19,645 bases of DNA from Gyrodactylus bullatarudis (GCA_012064415.1 SSNU01000212.1:6701-26345), one strand, 5' to 3'; shown: positions 7,745-16,371, counted from the first letter of the stretch. The notes: generated from the sequence alone by a model not told the origin. A program made the numbers and translations.

Positions 7745-9971
7745 ATGAGCGGGTTTGAGTACCCGAAAAAATATTTAGAAAAGTTTAAAAAACTAAGACC
7801 CATTCTAACTGATGGGTCACAGTTGCAAGTAATTTTTTTGAAGTTAACGTTCAGTATGCCATCAAAGAAACAACGGGAATGGATTATTCTAAATTGAAAA
7901 AATTTAAAGCTCTACCGCTTCAATCAATTAGGAAAATTATAGACCAACACGGAAATGAAATATCTGAAGTAAGAACAAAAAAATTATTCTTATCTTGCGA
8001 AATCATTCAATGAGATTCCTCAGAACAGTATGTCATTTGTTTGAAAATGATTAAAACCACAGAATTGTTATGCTTGTTTGAACAATCTCTGAAGTCTCAT
8101 TCAGTATTTCGTAGAATGATTAGTTCTTGGTCCAAAAAACTTTAATCATTAAAAATCATTTTCATATTATCAGTTAAATATTCAAGTATACTTACATATA
8201 CGTCCAAATGACCCATCATTGATTATTTTATAATTGTTTAAGGATAAAGAAAAAAATTAAAAACAATTGGAAAAAGGTAACTGCAAGTAATGAAGGTGGT
8301 TCTTTTGGATGTAGCTTGGGTGAGCTCTCATTAAGAAGAACTTTTCCCTTTTTTTAGAAATTTCCTTCATTTGCCTCACAACCGCAACTATTCAAATTTT
8401 TTTGAACTATCCTCGTGAATTCTAATTGCAAGTTTTCTTTTGATCCTCCCAATATATTTATCGCCACATGTAACTTCGAAGCAGTAAATGAGATTTGATT
8501 TCTCTTTTGGTTATAGCCTGTCTTTAAGTTAAGATTTGATCAAATTTGCGGGTTTGAATATTATGATTTTTAGACAATTAACGTACTCGCAAAGCTTGGT
8601 CACTGGTAATTACTATATCTATATATGAACTCTAACTTGATGGAGATTGTCTTCTCACACCTAGATGTTAGATATTCGGATAAGCAAGTGTCACTTCCAT
8701 AAGAGAATCAAATAATATTCAACTTACGGTAGCAGATGTAGACGCGTTTCGTCCTTACTAGGACTCGTCAGTACACGATAGCCAGGATTCGAACCCAGGT
8801 CTTCAACTTTGTGAGGCAACGCTTCTAAACACTAGGCCAGAACCTCCGTTCATCTCAACACTCCCATAGTATTGACACCACCTACACACTGGTTTTTTGT
8901 AAATAAGCCCCATGTGGAAATTACAGTGTTTTTAGATTATGATTTTCATTCGTAAGTGTGTTAAGCTTCCTTCTTAAATCTCCTTTGATTTCATTTTATC
9001 AAATTTGAAAGATCACTCGTATTCACATGTATATATTCTAGACATTAAAAAAAATTGCACAACTTGAAGCAGACAATTTTTCCCTGAAACAATCACAGGC
9101 GGCAGCGTTTATTGCTTTTGGAATGATGTCTTTTTATCCCAATGGAATGAAAGGCACATGTTTCAGGAAACTCTATGAGATATTTGAGTAAATTAATCAA
9201 AAATTACTAAAGTTCTTGTTCGATCGAAAAATTTAAGTGCTTTGTAAAATATTTGGACTATTGTGCAAATAAAGGTTTCCCCTCAGAAGATTTACATTTC
9301 ATTAAAGCTACTTATACTGATGGAATAGATTTCAAAAAATTGAATGGTTTAATGAATCAAACTGTTATTATAACATGTTTGAAAATTGAGGATTCTGAAG
9401 AAAAAGATTATGCACATGTAAGTTTATGAATATTCAACTCTAAATGTAAACATGTAAAAAGATATCGAACCAATGTCAACAATACTGTTTTCAGGTCATA
9501 TTCGCTAGTAAGAGCATCAGTGGAGGTATTTTAGGTGGGGGATGTGTCCAGGAAGAAATATATCATTGCATGTCCCCACCTTGTATTGCTGCTAGAATGT
9601 TTTTACCTATTTTAACGGAAAAAGAAGCTCTTATAATAAAAAATGCATACAGATATATCAATTACCAGGGATATGGAAGCTCGTTTCAATATACTGTTGA
9701 TAGATCAACTATTCGTTCGTAAATAAATGATTAATAATAATTTCATAAAAGGAACATTTTAATTTTTATAGATGCATTAAATTTTAAAGGCGATCCAAAA
9801 AAACAATATTCAGAAGAATTGATCAACAGAGAAATCATTAAAGTAAGCAGAATATTTAGAATAATACTGAACTAAAGTTTTATACAGGAATATCAGCAAA
9901 GGATATTCCCACTACAATTATTTCAGGTTTATGGGGATATGATGAATTTGGAGGAAATCCAGATCTTAAAA
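7745..9971 (+). CDS. Poly(ADP-ribose) glycohydrolase (PARG)-like protein, multi-exon
   Basis: PARG hydrolyses poly(ADP-ribose) chains. Exons inferred by eye: 7745-7828, 7855-7968, 8029-about 8102 (donor uncertain), 9042-9187, 9213-9417, 9495-9718, 9752-9842 and 9878-9971. Phases agree at every clear junction. Introns are 26, 60, long, 25, 77, 33 and 35 nt. The start ATG has an in-frame stop upstream. PARG features in order: a helical segment before the macrodomain-like core (SLKQSQAAAFIAFGMMSFYP); YEIFDSCSIEKFKCFVKYL; the catalytic loop SGGILGGGCVQEE (9531-9569) with the QEE acidic pair, although the usual first Gly of GGG is Ser; NYQGY matching the active-site Tyr region; IDALNF; and LWGYDEFGGNPDLK, matching the family WG..FGG motif. 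It lacks the long N-terminal region of vertebrate PARG. The last visible exon ends at a GTAAG donor 27 bp before a foldback element. A candidate last exon is at 11354-11438. It could be a functional gene or a recently damaged copy. Confidence 0.8.
8388..8500 (-). pseudogene. GIY-YIG endonuclease remnant of a PLE
   Basis: A minus-strand frame from about 8497 reads NLIYCFEVTCGDKYIG, then RIKRKLAIRIHED. This matches the GIY-YIG core in the other PLE copies here (GVIYQFKCNCGAMYVG, then QTVRPLKIRIKEH). It ends in a stop near 8390, with further stops beyond. No RT part is seen nearby. It is a short fragment of an older or different PLE family lying inside an intron of the PARG-like gene. Confidence 0.6.
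8615..8855 (-). mobile_element. tRNA-headed SINE with hammerhead ribozyme (Sm-alpha type)
   Basis: On the minus strand, an A-box TGGCCTAGTGT (8839-8829) is followed at tRNA-like spacing by a B-box GGTTCGAATCC (8795-8785, exact consensus), and directly after that by a hammerhead ribozyme (8783-8728). A pol III promoter plus hammerhead is the architecture of the schistosome Sm-alpha SINE family. The 3' boundary is uncertain; a TA-rich simple run near 8615-8630 could be the tail. The upstream boundary is set a few bases before the A-box. It sits antisense in an intron of the PARG-like gene. Confidence 0.75.
8728..8783 (-). ncRNA. Hammerhead ribozyme (type I)
   Basis: Reading the minus strand: CUGACGA (8771-8765), helix II GUCC/GGAC (8764-8761 with 8754-8751) closing the loop UAGUAA, then GAAAC (8750-8746), the very short helix III region ACGCGU, and the cleavage triplet GUC (8743-8741). 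Cleavage is predicted between 8741 and 8740. Helix I forms between GUGUA just 5' of the core and UACAU just 3' of the cleavage site, and can extend with a bulge. All invariant core bases are present, so it could self-cleave. Confidence 0.85.
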
Positions 9972-9998
9972 GTAAGATAAATTCGAAAAATAATACTA

Positions 9999-10613
9999 CA
10001 GGTAAAAGCTCTGTAAAGTGACACGACTTGTGTGAAAATGGAAGTTGACTGTATATATATACCATTTCTGCCCCAAATTTCATCACATTTGGACCAATAG
10101 TATTCGAGTAATGTTAGACCAATCAGAATGAAGCCTTATTCTTACTAAAAATTCCGAAAGCTCCAAAATTGTTTCTAATATCAGATTCCTAAATTTTACA
10201 ATATAGCAATGAAATTTTGTAGATGGTCTTAATATTTAGTGCTGATTTTTATCCAGTTTAAATCATCTTTCTATCATGTCAGAAAAAGGCTCTAGCAAAA
10301 CCAGCTAAATTAAATATCATGTATACTTAATTTTAGTACCATTGGATTAAGCGTAAAATTCTGTGTCTGTGTGTAAAATTTCATGCTTCTATTACATAAA
10401 TAGTTGCCATAAAATTATTTTGAAATCAGTTTCAATTTTCGAATCATCGATGTTAATAATCAAAGGTCATTTTTCATTTTCCCAATTTCTCACACACACA
10501 CTCACACAATGTGTCATCCTTTTTTGGATGTTTGTACAATGTGTGTGTACATGAGGGGGGGGGGGGTAAACATGTCAATCAGAGTTATCATGAATCTCTT
10601 CCCCTTAGTGTGA
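9999..10613 (+). repeat. Foldback left inverted arm
   Basis: Reverse complement of 10753-11367. It contains a CA-rich microsatellite (about 10492-10508) and a G12 run. Its first bases, CAG then GTAAAA, resemble a 5' splice donor. Confidence 0.9.
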
Positions 10614-10752
10614 AGATTACAATCCCCTACTCAATGCGTTTTGTTATTGCATTGATGTATCCCACTATCTCTTTACTTATGAATCCTGTCTATACATTTT
10701 TGGGACCTTAGAGTGATAGATAGACACACAATGGCATGACTATGAAGGGGCA

Positions 10753-11367
10753 TCACACTAAGGGGAAGAGATTCATGATAACTCTGATTGACATGTTTAC
10801 CCCCCCCCCCCTCATGTACACACACATTGTACAAACATCCAAAAAAGGATGACACATTGTGTGAGTGTGTGTGTGAGAAATTGGGAAAATGAAAAATGAC
10901 CTTTGATTATTAACATCGATGATTCGAAAATTGAAACTGATTTCAAAATAATTTTATGGCAACTATTTATGTAATAGAAGCATGAAATTTTACACACAGA
11001 CACAGAATTTTACGCTTAATCCAATGGTACTAAAATTAAGTATACATGATATTTAATTTAGCTGGTTTTGCTAGAGCCTTTTTCTGACATGATAGAAAGA
11101 TGATTTAAACTGGATAAAAATCAGCACTAAATATTAAGACCATCTACAAAATTTCATTGCTATATTGTAAAATTTAGGAATCTGATATTAGAAACAATTT
11201 TGGAGCTTTCGGAATTTTTAGTAAGAATAAGGCTTCATTCTGATTGGTCTAACATTACTCGAATACTATTGGTCCAAATGTGATGAAATTTGGGGCAGAA
11301 ATGATATATATATACAGTCAACTTCCATTTTCACACAAGTCGTGTCACTTTACAGAGCTTTTACCTG
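10753..11367 (-). repeat. Foldback right inverted arm
   Basis: Reverse complement of 9999-10613. Near its end, read on the plus strand, CACTTTACAG followed by AG (11346-11355) resembles a 3' splice acceptor. Confidence 0.9.
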
Positions 11368-11438
11368 CATTGTGTTCCAATCAAAATATAGCTTTTGCAG
11401 AAGAAATTGAGAGGTTTTTGTTAAAATTATTTTCTTAA
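11354..11438 (+). CDS. Candidate last exon of the PARG-like gene
   Basis: If the donor at 9972 joins the acceptor ending at 11353 (TTTACAG inside the foldback right end), the phase is preserved. The frame then reads KLLPALCSNQNIAFAEEI and on to a TAA at 11436-11438. After the family motif FGG..LK, PARG proteins continue with a hydrophobic helix and strand, and KLLPAL...NIAFA is compatible with that. The first few residues would come from the element itself. Similarity is short and judged by eye; the sequence right of the element could instead be part of an exon whose beginning was destroyed. Confidence 0.35.
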
Positions 11439-11479
11439 TTGCGAGGGACCAAATAGAGGTTGTTCTTTACTAGATTCAA

Positions 11480-11907
11480 TTTTAAATTTTTAAGATCAAA
11501 TATTAAATAAAAATATTAGATGTTCTTAATCTAGTTTAAATCATCTTTCATATCAGGAAAGGGCAAAAACAGCTAAATTAAATATCATACTTAATTTTTG
11601 TATTATTGGATTACGCATATATATCGACACTGTAATTGCTAGAGCCCTTTCCTGATATGAAAGATGATTAAACTGGATAAAGAACATCTACAAAATTCGA
11701 TTAGTCTAGTGTTAAATTTAGGAATCTGGTTGTAAAAACAAATTTTGAGCTTTAGTAATTTATAGGAAGAATGTTGTTCTATTCTGATTGGTCTAATATT
11801 ACTTTTGGTCCAAATGAGATGAAATTTGGGCCAGAAATGTATATATATATAGAGTCAACTTCCATTTTCACATAAGTCGTTTCACTTTACAGAGCTTTTA
11901 CCTTTAC
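11480..11907 (+). mobile_element. Decayed copy of the foldback family
   Basis: It follows the right arm of the large foldback element in order and orientation, with many substitutions and small gaps, and ends CACTTTACAGAGCTTTTACCT. It carries its own smaller inverted repeat: 11519-11566 and 11645-11690 are diverged reverse complements (gatgttctt...ctttcatatcaggaaagg). An internal foldback is therefore an old property of the family. No coding capacity. Confidence 0.7.
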
Positions 11908-12048
11908 TATCAATTCTCAAGGCACTCGAATCAGTTAGAATATTGATTTTCAAGAAAAGCATTAATTACAAGAATAAGTTCTTGTCAAATGCTGAACGTT
12001 TAAAATGTAATTAATTTTGAAAATTGTTTTGAAAAAACTAGCGCTTAA

Positions 12049-12645
12049 TAAAATTATTTGATCAACAATTCCCGACTGTACATGAGGTACTTGGATGATA
12101 CGTTCCTCCTGCTCAACGTTGATGAAGATGTCGATGAAATTAGTAAAAGCTTGAATACCATTCATCCGAATTTGAAGTTCACAGACGAAATTGAGAAGGA
12201 GAAAACCTTAAGTTTCCTTTAACTAGAAATTGTGCGAGATGGTTCGAGTGCAAAGACATAGATACACAGGAAAATGAATGTTCCCACTCAGTTCTTGCCC
12301 TTTCATAGCTTCTCGCCAAAAGAAACCAAGAAAAGTGTTGTAAGAAATTCTTTTTTCTCAATAGAGCGACTAGTTTCGACAGAATATGTGAAAGACGAGA
12401 GATCAAAACTGAAAAATCTCTTGAAACGAGATGGATATCCAGACAGTTTCATCGAGAAGCATTCCCATCCTAAAGACAAAGTCGAAGAGGAAAAGGAGAA
12501 ACAAATTGTCCTGGTCCTTCCATTTAAAGGCGATACGAGCAAAACTATAGTGAACAGCAAGCTTATGAACATCACGAAGCGAACATTTTCTGGATAAAAA
12601 TTGAAGCTAATCCAACGCACTTCAAAGTTGTTAAATGAAGTAAAA
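12049..12645 (+). pseudogene. PLE reverse transcriptase fragment (PLE-3)
   Basis: The frame from about 12061 starts just before RT motif C (MRYLDDTFLLL) and runs through the RT thumb and linker region (NVPTQFLPF, SIERLV, KNLLKRDGYPDSFIEKH, LPFKGDTSKTI, ITKRTFSG). It matches PLE-1 residues between motif C and the GIY-YIG domain. Three in-frame stops interrupt it (TAA 12220, TAG 12259, TAA 12595). The endonuclease and the RT N-terminus are missing. It is closer to the minus-strand PLE-4 (DGY.ESFIEKHAHAK) than to PLE-1 in places, so at least two PLE lineages are present. Non-functional. Confidence 0.85.
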
Positions 12646-12716
12646 CTCCTATTTTTAATTTTTTAGTCTTTCTCAGGTAAATCATTGTTTAGAAAAATAC
12701 AAATTGTTTGCCTCAT

Positions 12717-13943
12717 GGAATATGATATCAACTACAGCAACCTGAAGACCGTAGTTAATTTGTCAAAAAAATACATTACAAAATTATTCAAAAGCTAGAG
12801 ATGTGTTAGATTTAAGTTTCCGCGAAAACCCGAATTCTTCACGACTTCTCAAAGAAAGAAATCAAGTTAGCTTAATTTTGAAAGAAAAAGTCGATTCTTT
12901 ATTGCTGAAGGCAGAAATTTCAATCTTAAGGAATTAAAAGAACTATCTCTAAGAATTGCAAGAGAAATTGATGCTGATAACTTTAAGGCCTCTAAAAACT
13001 TCTTACTTAGATACAGAAGAAAAAATAATCTCGTATTGCGAAAACCATGTGGAGAGAAGAAGAATGCTCCTCTGCAGTTGATTGATCAGTTTCGCAATGA
13101 TTTTACCGCACAAACCGCAGATTATTCAAGATCAAATTTGTACAACATCGACGGGGCAGCTTGGTTCATTTATGAACACAAAACTAGGGTTGTGGCAGTT
13201 AAAGGTAATTTCAATTTCTTATAAATATTAGGCTTTGATGTGAGCGGTTATAAACGCAATAAAACACGTTTGACGGCAGTTTTTTGTTGCAGTGCCACAG
13301 GTGAGAAGAAAAAACTTTTCATCCTCGGAAAATCTATGAATCCCAGGTGTTTTAAAGACCATCCAAATTTGCAAAAAAACGTTAAGTATGATGCTAATGC
13401 AAATGCATGGATGACTAGCGAAATTTTTACCAAAAATTTGATGGCTTGGGATAGAGCTTTATCTCGCAGGAGATTAGTGAGAGACAGAAAGATTGTTTTA
13501 TTTCTCGATCAATGTAGAGGTCATGGGTCAGCTCAAGAACTTCAATCCAAATTAAGAAACATAAAAGTAAGAACTGATTTTAATTTCTGTAGCTGATATT
13601 CTTTCCTGCTAATTCAACCTCTGTTCTGCAGCCCATTGACAGTGGAGTTGTCAGAGCTTTCAAAGCCGCATACAATAAGCTTCTAGATGAAAAATGCCGT
13701 AGGCATGAAGCACCTGTGTAGGATATTTCAAAAATGATAAGCCTTGCTGATGCTATCAATATGGCAAATGAAGTTTGGGATGGAACTCGTGAAGATACAA
13801 TAGTAAAATGTTGGGGAAAAACTGGTTTTTTACCTAAAACAGAGGAGGTAGAGCTCTCATTAGAAGATAAGAAGAAACTTATTGATGAGTTAATAAAAAT
13901 TTTAACAGTATTAAATCTTAGAGGTTCAGTGAATTTAATTTAA
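12717..13943 (+). pseudogene. Tigger/pogo-type DDE transposase gene with two microintrons
   Basis: In order: a broken N-terminal stretch with two in-frame stops; a CENP-B/Tc5-type DNA-binding helix-turn-helix (LSLRIAREIDADNFKASKNF to RRKNN, about 12930-13030); then a DDE superfamily domain. Catalytic acidic residues visible: Asp in LYNIDGAAW, Asp in VLFLDQCRGH, and Asp in VLQPIDSGVVRAFK. This is the D, D, D pattern of pogo/Tigger. Family landmarks also include ATGEKKKLFILGK and FFPANSTSVLQPID. Two introns must be removed to keep frame: 13205-13231 (27 nt, GTAATT...TTAG) and 13567-13592 (26 nt, GTAAGA...GTAG). One in-frame TAG (13719-13721) lies in the last exon, after the third Asp; the frame then continues to a TAA at 13941-13943. 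Inverted terminal repeats were not identified. Once-intact transposase or transposase-derived gene, now probably inactive. Confidence 0.85.
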
Positions 13944-14780
13944 AAAAAGCGAAATGTGGCAATCGACAAGACTTATGTTACACAATTCCTCTATATATGA
14001 TTTCAACGAATGAATAAAAAATCATAAATTTATGAATAAATTCTTATGAATCTAGATGCTTTTAAACCTAATCCTACATAATCATTAATTTCCTAAGTAC
14101 AGAAAGGGTCACAAAGTCGTATACACATATGTTGAAATCATTTGTTATTCTATGCATAGACATTACATAGTGTAAAAAAGGGGGTCTCTAAATAAACAAT
14201 TGAATGAGAATCACACAATCGTTTTGATATTAAGTTTTGTGTTCCATCCCCTTTTTTGTCAGCATGAATTGTAGATTGTAATTATTCTCCATGTAATCAT
14301 CGTTGCGTGGAAAGCTGATTTGAAATGTGCTTGAAATGCTTGATGAAGTTCGACAATATTATCGTAAAAAAATTTATTTCTATTATATTTATTCAACCGA
14401 TGAATTCCAAAAACTATATTTAAAATATATATAAAATAAAAAACATAACATAAAATTTCTTTATTCATAGTTGCAATACAAGTGTTTGCTGCATCATTGG
14501 CGGGAAAATGCTTGACGATAAGTTTGTTTGGGCAGAATGATTCGATGATAAAAAAAGTTGAAGAATTTTTAAGCATATTATGCATGAAGAAGATTGAACA
14601 GAGAAAGTTTTATTTATTTATTTCACAGATTTAATAAATATTAAGGTGAAGCTGAATATAAAATGGATACTTAAGAGTTATTTCTGATTTCATATTCAAT
14701 AGGAAAATTGTTTTGTTCCATGATGGAATCTCAGATCTTCAATAAAAATTAGTAAAAGTAGATTTAATTGGAATATAACC
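13944..14780. other. Noncoding stretch, no supported gene
   Basis: AT-rich sequence. A minus-strand open frame at 14259-14585 has no recognisable domain and a composition like the surrounding noncoding DNA, so it is not called. A short inverted match (aaaaaagggg near 14175-14184 and ccccttttttg near 14248-14258) might be a small hairpin element or the eroded end of a transposon. Confidence 0.4.
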
Positions 14781-16184
14781 AACCTTTTTCCAAAGCCTCT
14801 TCCAGACGTTTCGGTACTGAGATAGTCAAGTACCTTCTTCAGTGGATGAGACGCTTGTAACCTGAACTCTCTTCAATTTTATCTAAAAACCTTGGTATTC
14901 CTATTGGTCCAGATCTAAAAAACCATTAAAAATTGAGTAAACCTCAAAACCAATCAGATTGCCTATAGGAAAAATCAAACACGAAAAAAACCTGAAATTA
15001 ACCATCTGCTTAATCAATAATTTATGAAAGTCTTCTTCTCTTTCCGTATAATTACAACCAATTATCCCCTATTTCGATTTCACCAATATTGCCATTGATA
15101 GTATCATTTGTACCTATTTCTAGATCTTCATTAATTATTCTTTTCCCAAAATGATTTTGACCCTTAATTATCTTAGCATTTTTGAAATCGAAAATGTGTC
15201 TCTTTCCTGTGTGTTCCATTAGTTTAGAATTTTAATTACCCCTGAGTACAGGTTGACTAGAAGTTTGATCATTTTTCACCTCTTCTTTTACACTAATTAA
15301 AGGTTGGCTCATAATTTGATTATCAACTACTGTTGACTCCTCGAATTTTTCACTTGTAACCAACTCTACATTAGTTTCTGGGCTAGGGATCTGCTTTCTT
15401 GAATGCTGATTATTGGCTACAGCCAACTTCTCTGAGGTTTCATTTTGATTTTCGCATTGAGTCGAGCAAAATTTAGGGGTTAGAACTGTAGGCTTGAGGA
15501 TCCCTTCAATCTTGGCCAATTGCTTCCCTTTTTGAACCTGTCACGGCCTGTGATGCCCAGATTCACGGCAATCATTTTTTGTACACACAAGTTTGGCTTG
15601 AGTTTTGAGATAAAGTGGTCCTCCGCACTTGATAAATCATTCTCCATCGCCCGACTGGAGAGGCTTTGATCTACTTGGTAAAGGATTGAGAAGTTTCCTT
15701 CATCAGCTAAGTAACCAGTCTTGTGTAGGTGTTGATGTACAGCACTATTGAGTTTAAGCCTCAGGTGCTCCTTGACTCTCTTCCTCAGAGTTCTCGTCGT
15801 TTGGCCAACATATTTCGCACCGCATGAACACGTCAAGAGGTAGATTACTCCTTTCTTTTTCAGTTTTGGGATCGTATCCTTGTTCCGGCCATTCAAAAGT
15901 TTCGTAGTTTTCTGTACTATCCTCAGTTCTTTTGCCTGGGAACGTCCTCTTCGTTATTTGCGATACTTTATTGCTCAATATTGACTTGCTGGTGTCCTCT
16001 TTGGAAGGCAGCTTCACATAGATCGGCTCCTCGTCGTCATTTGTTCCGTCGTTTCTGGGCTTTGCGTGGGCATGCTTCTCAATGAAGGACTCCGAGTAAC
16101 CATCTCGCATCAAGAGGAACTTCAACTTCGTTCTTTCTTCTTTCATGTAATCTTCTGAGACCAATCTTTCGATATTTAGGAATT
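14780..16184 (-). pseudogene. Penelope-like element (PLE-4) with hammerhead 3' end
   Basis: Minus-strand PLE. From 16184: linker region after the RT (FLNIERLVSEDYMKEER, SFIEKHAHAKPRN, LPSKEDTSKSILSNK). There is a frameshift near 15890. The GIY-YIG endonuclease follows at 15860-15540 (KKGVIYLLTCSCGAKYVGQT, LRKRVKEH). A second frameshift near 15520 leads into a C-terminal tail (to TAA at 15232) containing VVDNQIMSQPLIS, related to the PLE-2 tail. Downstream is a 3' noncoding region of about 450 bp holding a hammerhead ribozyme. RT motifs are absent: the element is truncated at 16184, where it meets an inverted copy of itself. The two frameshifts make it inactive as protein, but the ribozyme looks intact. 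Confidence 0.88.
14795..14854 (-). ncRNA. Hammerhead ribozyme in PLE 3' region
   Basis: Minus strand: CUGAAGA (14842-14836); one extra A; helix II GGUAC/GUACC around a 12-base loop; GAAAC (14812-14808); a minimal helix III; and the cleavage triplet GUC (14807-14805). Cleavage is predicted between 14805 and 14804. Helix I pairs UCCA with UGGA next to the core and GCGUCU with AGAGGC distally, with one mismatch. Hammerheads with very short helix III are known in PLE terminal regions of many animals. All core bases are present. Confidence 0.8.
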
Positions 16185-16370
16185 ACCTTTCTATTGTTTC
16201 TCTCCGAAAGAACACAAGAAGAGCATAGTGAGGAATGAATTCCTAAATATCGAAAGATTGGTCTCAGAAGATTACATGAAAGAAGAAAGAACTAAGTTTA
16301 AGTTCCTCTTGATGCGAGATGATTACCCGGAGTCCTTCATTGAGAAGCATGCCCACGCAAAGCCCAGAAA
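16052..16370. repeat. 133-bp inverted repeat at a PLE head-to-head junction
   Basis: 16052-16184 and 16238-16370 are reverse complements with a few substitutions and a 53-bp spacer. Both arms code for the same PLE segment on opposite strands (FLNIERLVSEDYMKEERTK to FIEKHAHAKPRN). The spacer belongs to the plus-strand copy. Confidence 0.9.
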
Positions 16371-16371
16371 T
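16185..16371 (+). pseudogene. Inverted PLE fragment (PLE-5)
   Basis: A plus-strand fragment encoding PFYCFSPKEHKKSIVRNEF and then the same linker region as PLE-4, ending abruptly after AKPRN. It begins one base after PLE-4 stops and extends about 53 bp further 5' in PLE terms. At about 90% or more identity to PLE-4 over the shared part (by eye), it belongs to the same family. It looks like a 5' inverted piece made during the same insertion, or a second, very truncated copy. Confidence 0.8.

Larger units (their letters stand above)
8146..9041. other. Long intron of the PARG-like gene
   Basis: This is the one long intron in an otherwise compact gene. It ends at TTCTAG (9036-9041), after which the reading frame resumes as TLKKIAQLEAD. 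It holds a PLE endonuclease scrap and a tRNA-hammerhead SINE, both on the opposite strand, which probably explain its size. Confidence 0.55.
9999..11367. mobile_element. Foldback element with 615-bp inverted arms
   Basis: Left arm 9999-10613 and right arm 10753-11367 are reverse complements over their full length. Only one difference was seen by eye (C/T at about 10052 in the AT run). They flank a 139-bp spacer. Even a 12-base G run (10555-10566) and its C complement (10800-10811) match in length, so the arms are very young, recently gene-converted, or an assembly artefact. Ends are CAGGTAAAAG...CTTTTACCTG. No transposase is encoded: the open frames in the arms are mirror images of each other with no coding signs. 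A clear target-site duplication was not found (TACA left, TGCA right at best). Relatives lie at about 385-476 and 11480-11907. Non-autonomous foldback or long-TIR DNA element, inferred. Confidence 0.85.

Noticed and set aside
10363..11003. Open frames of 60-66 codons in both foldback arms
   Set aside because: They are the same sequence read from mirror-image arms, contain CA repeats and the G12 run, and have no domain or coding composition.
11958..11993. Imperfect hairpin (agcatt...tacaagaa / ttcttgt...aatgct)
   Set aside because: Short, with mismatches and no flanking signals; not distinguishable from random AT-rich hairpins.
14259..14585. 108-codon minus-strand open frame
   Set aside because: No recognisable motif, AT-driven composition, no splice or promoter support.
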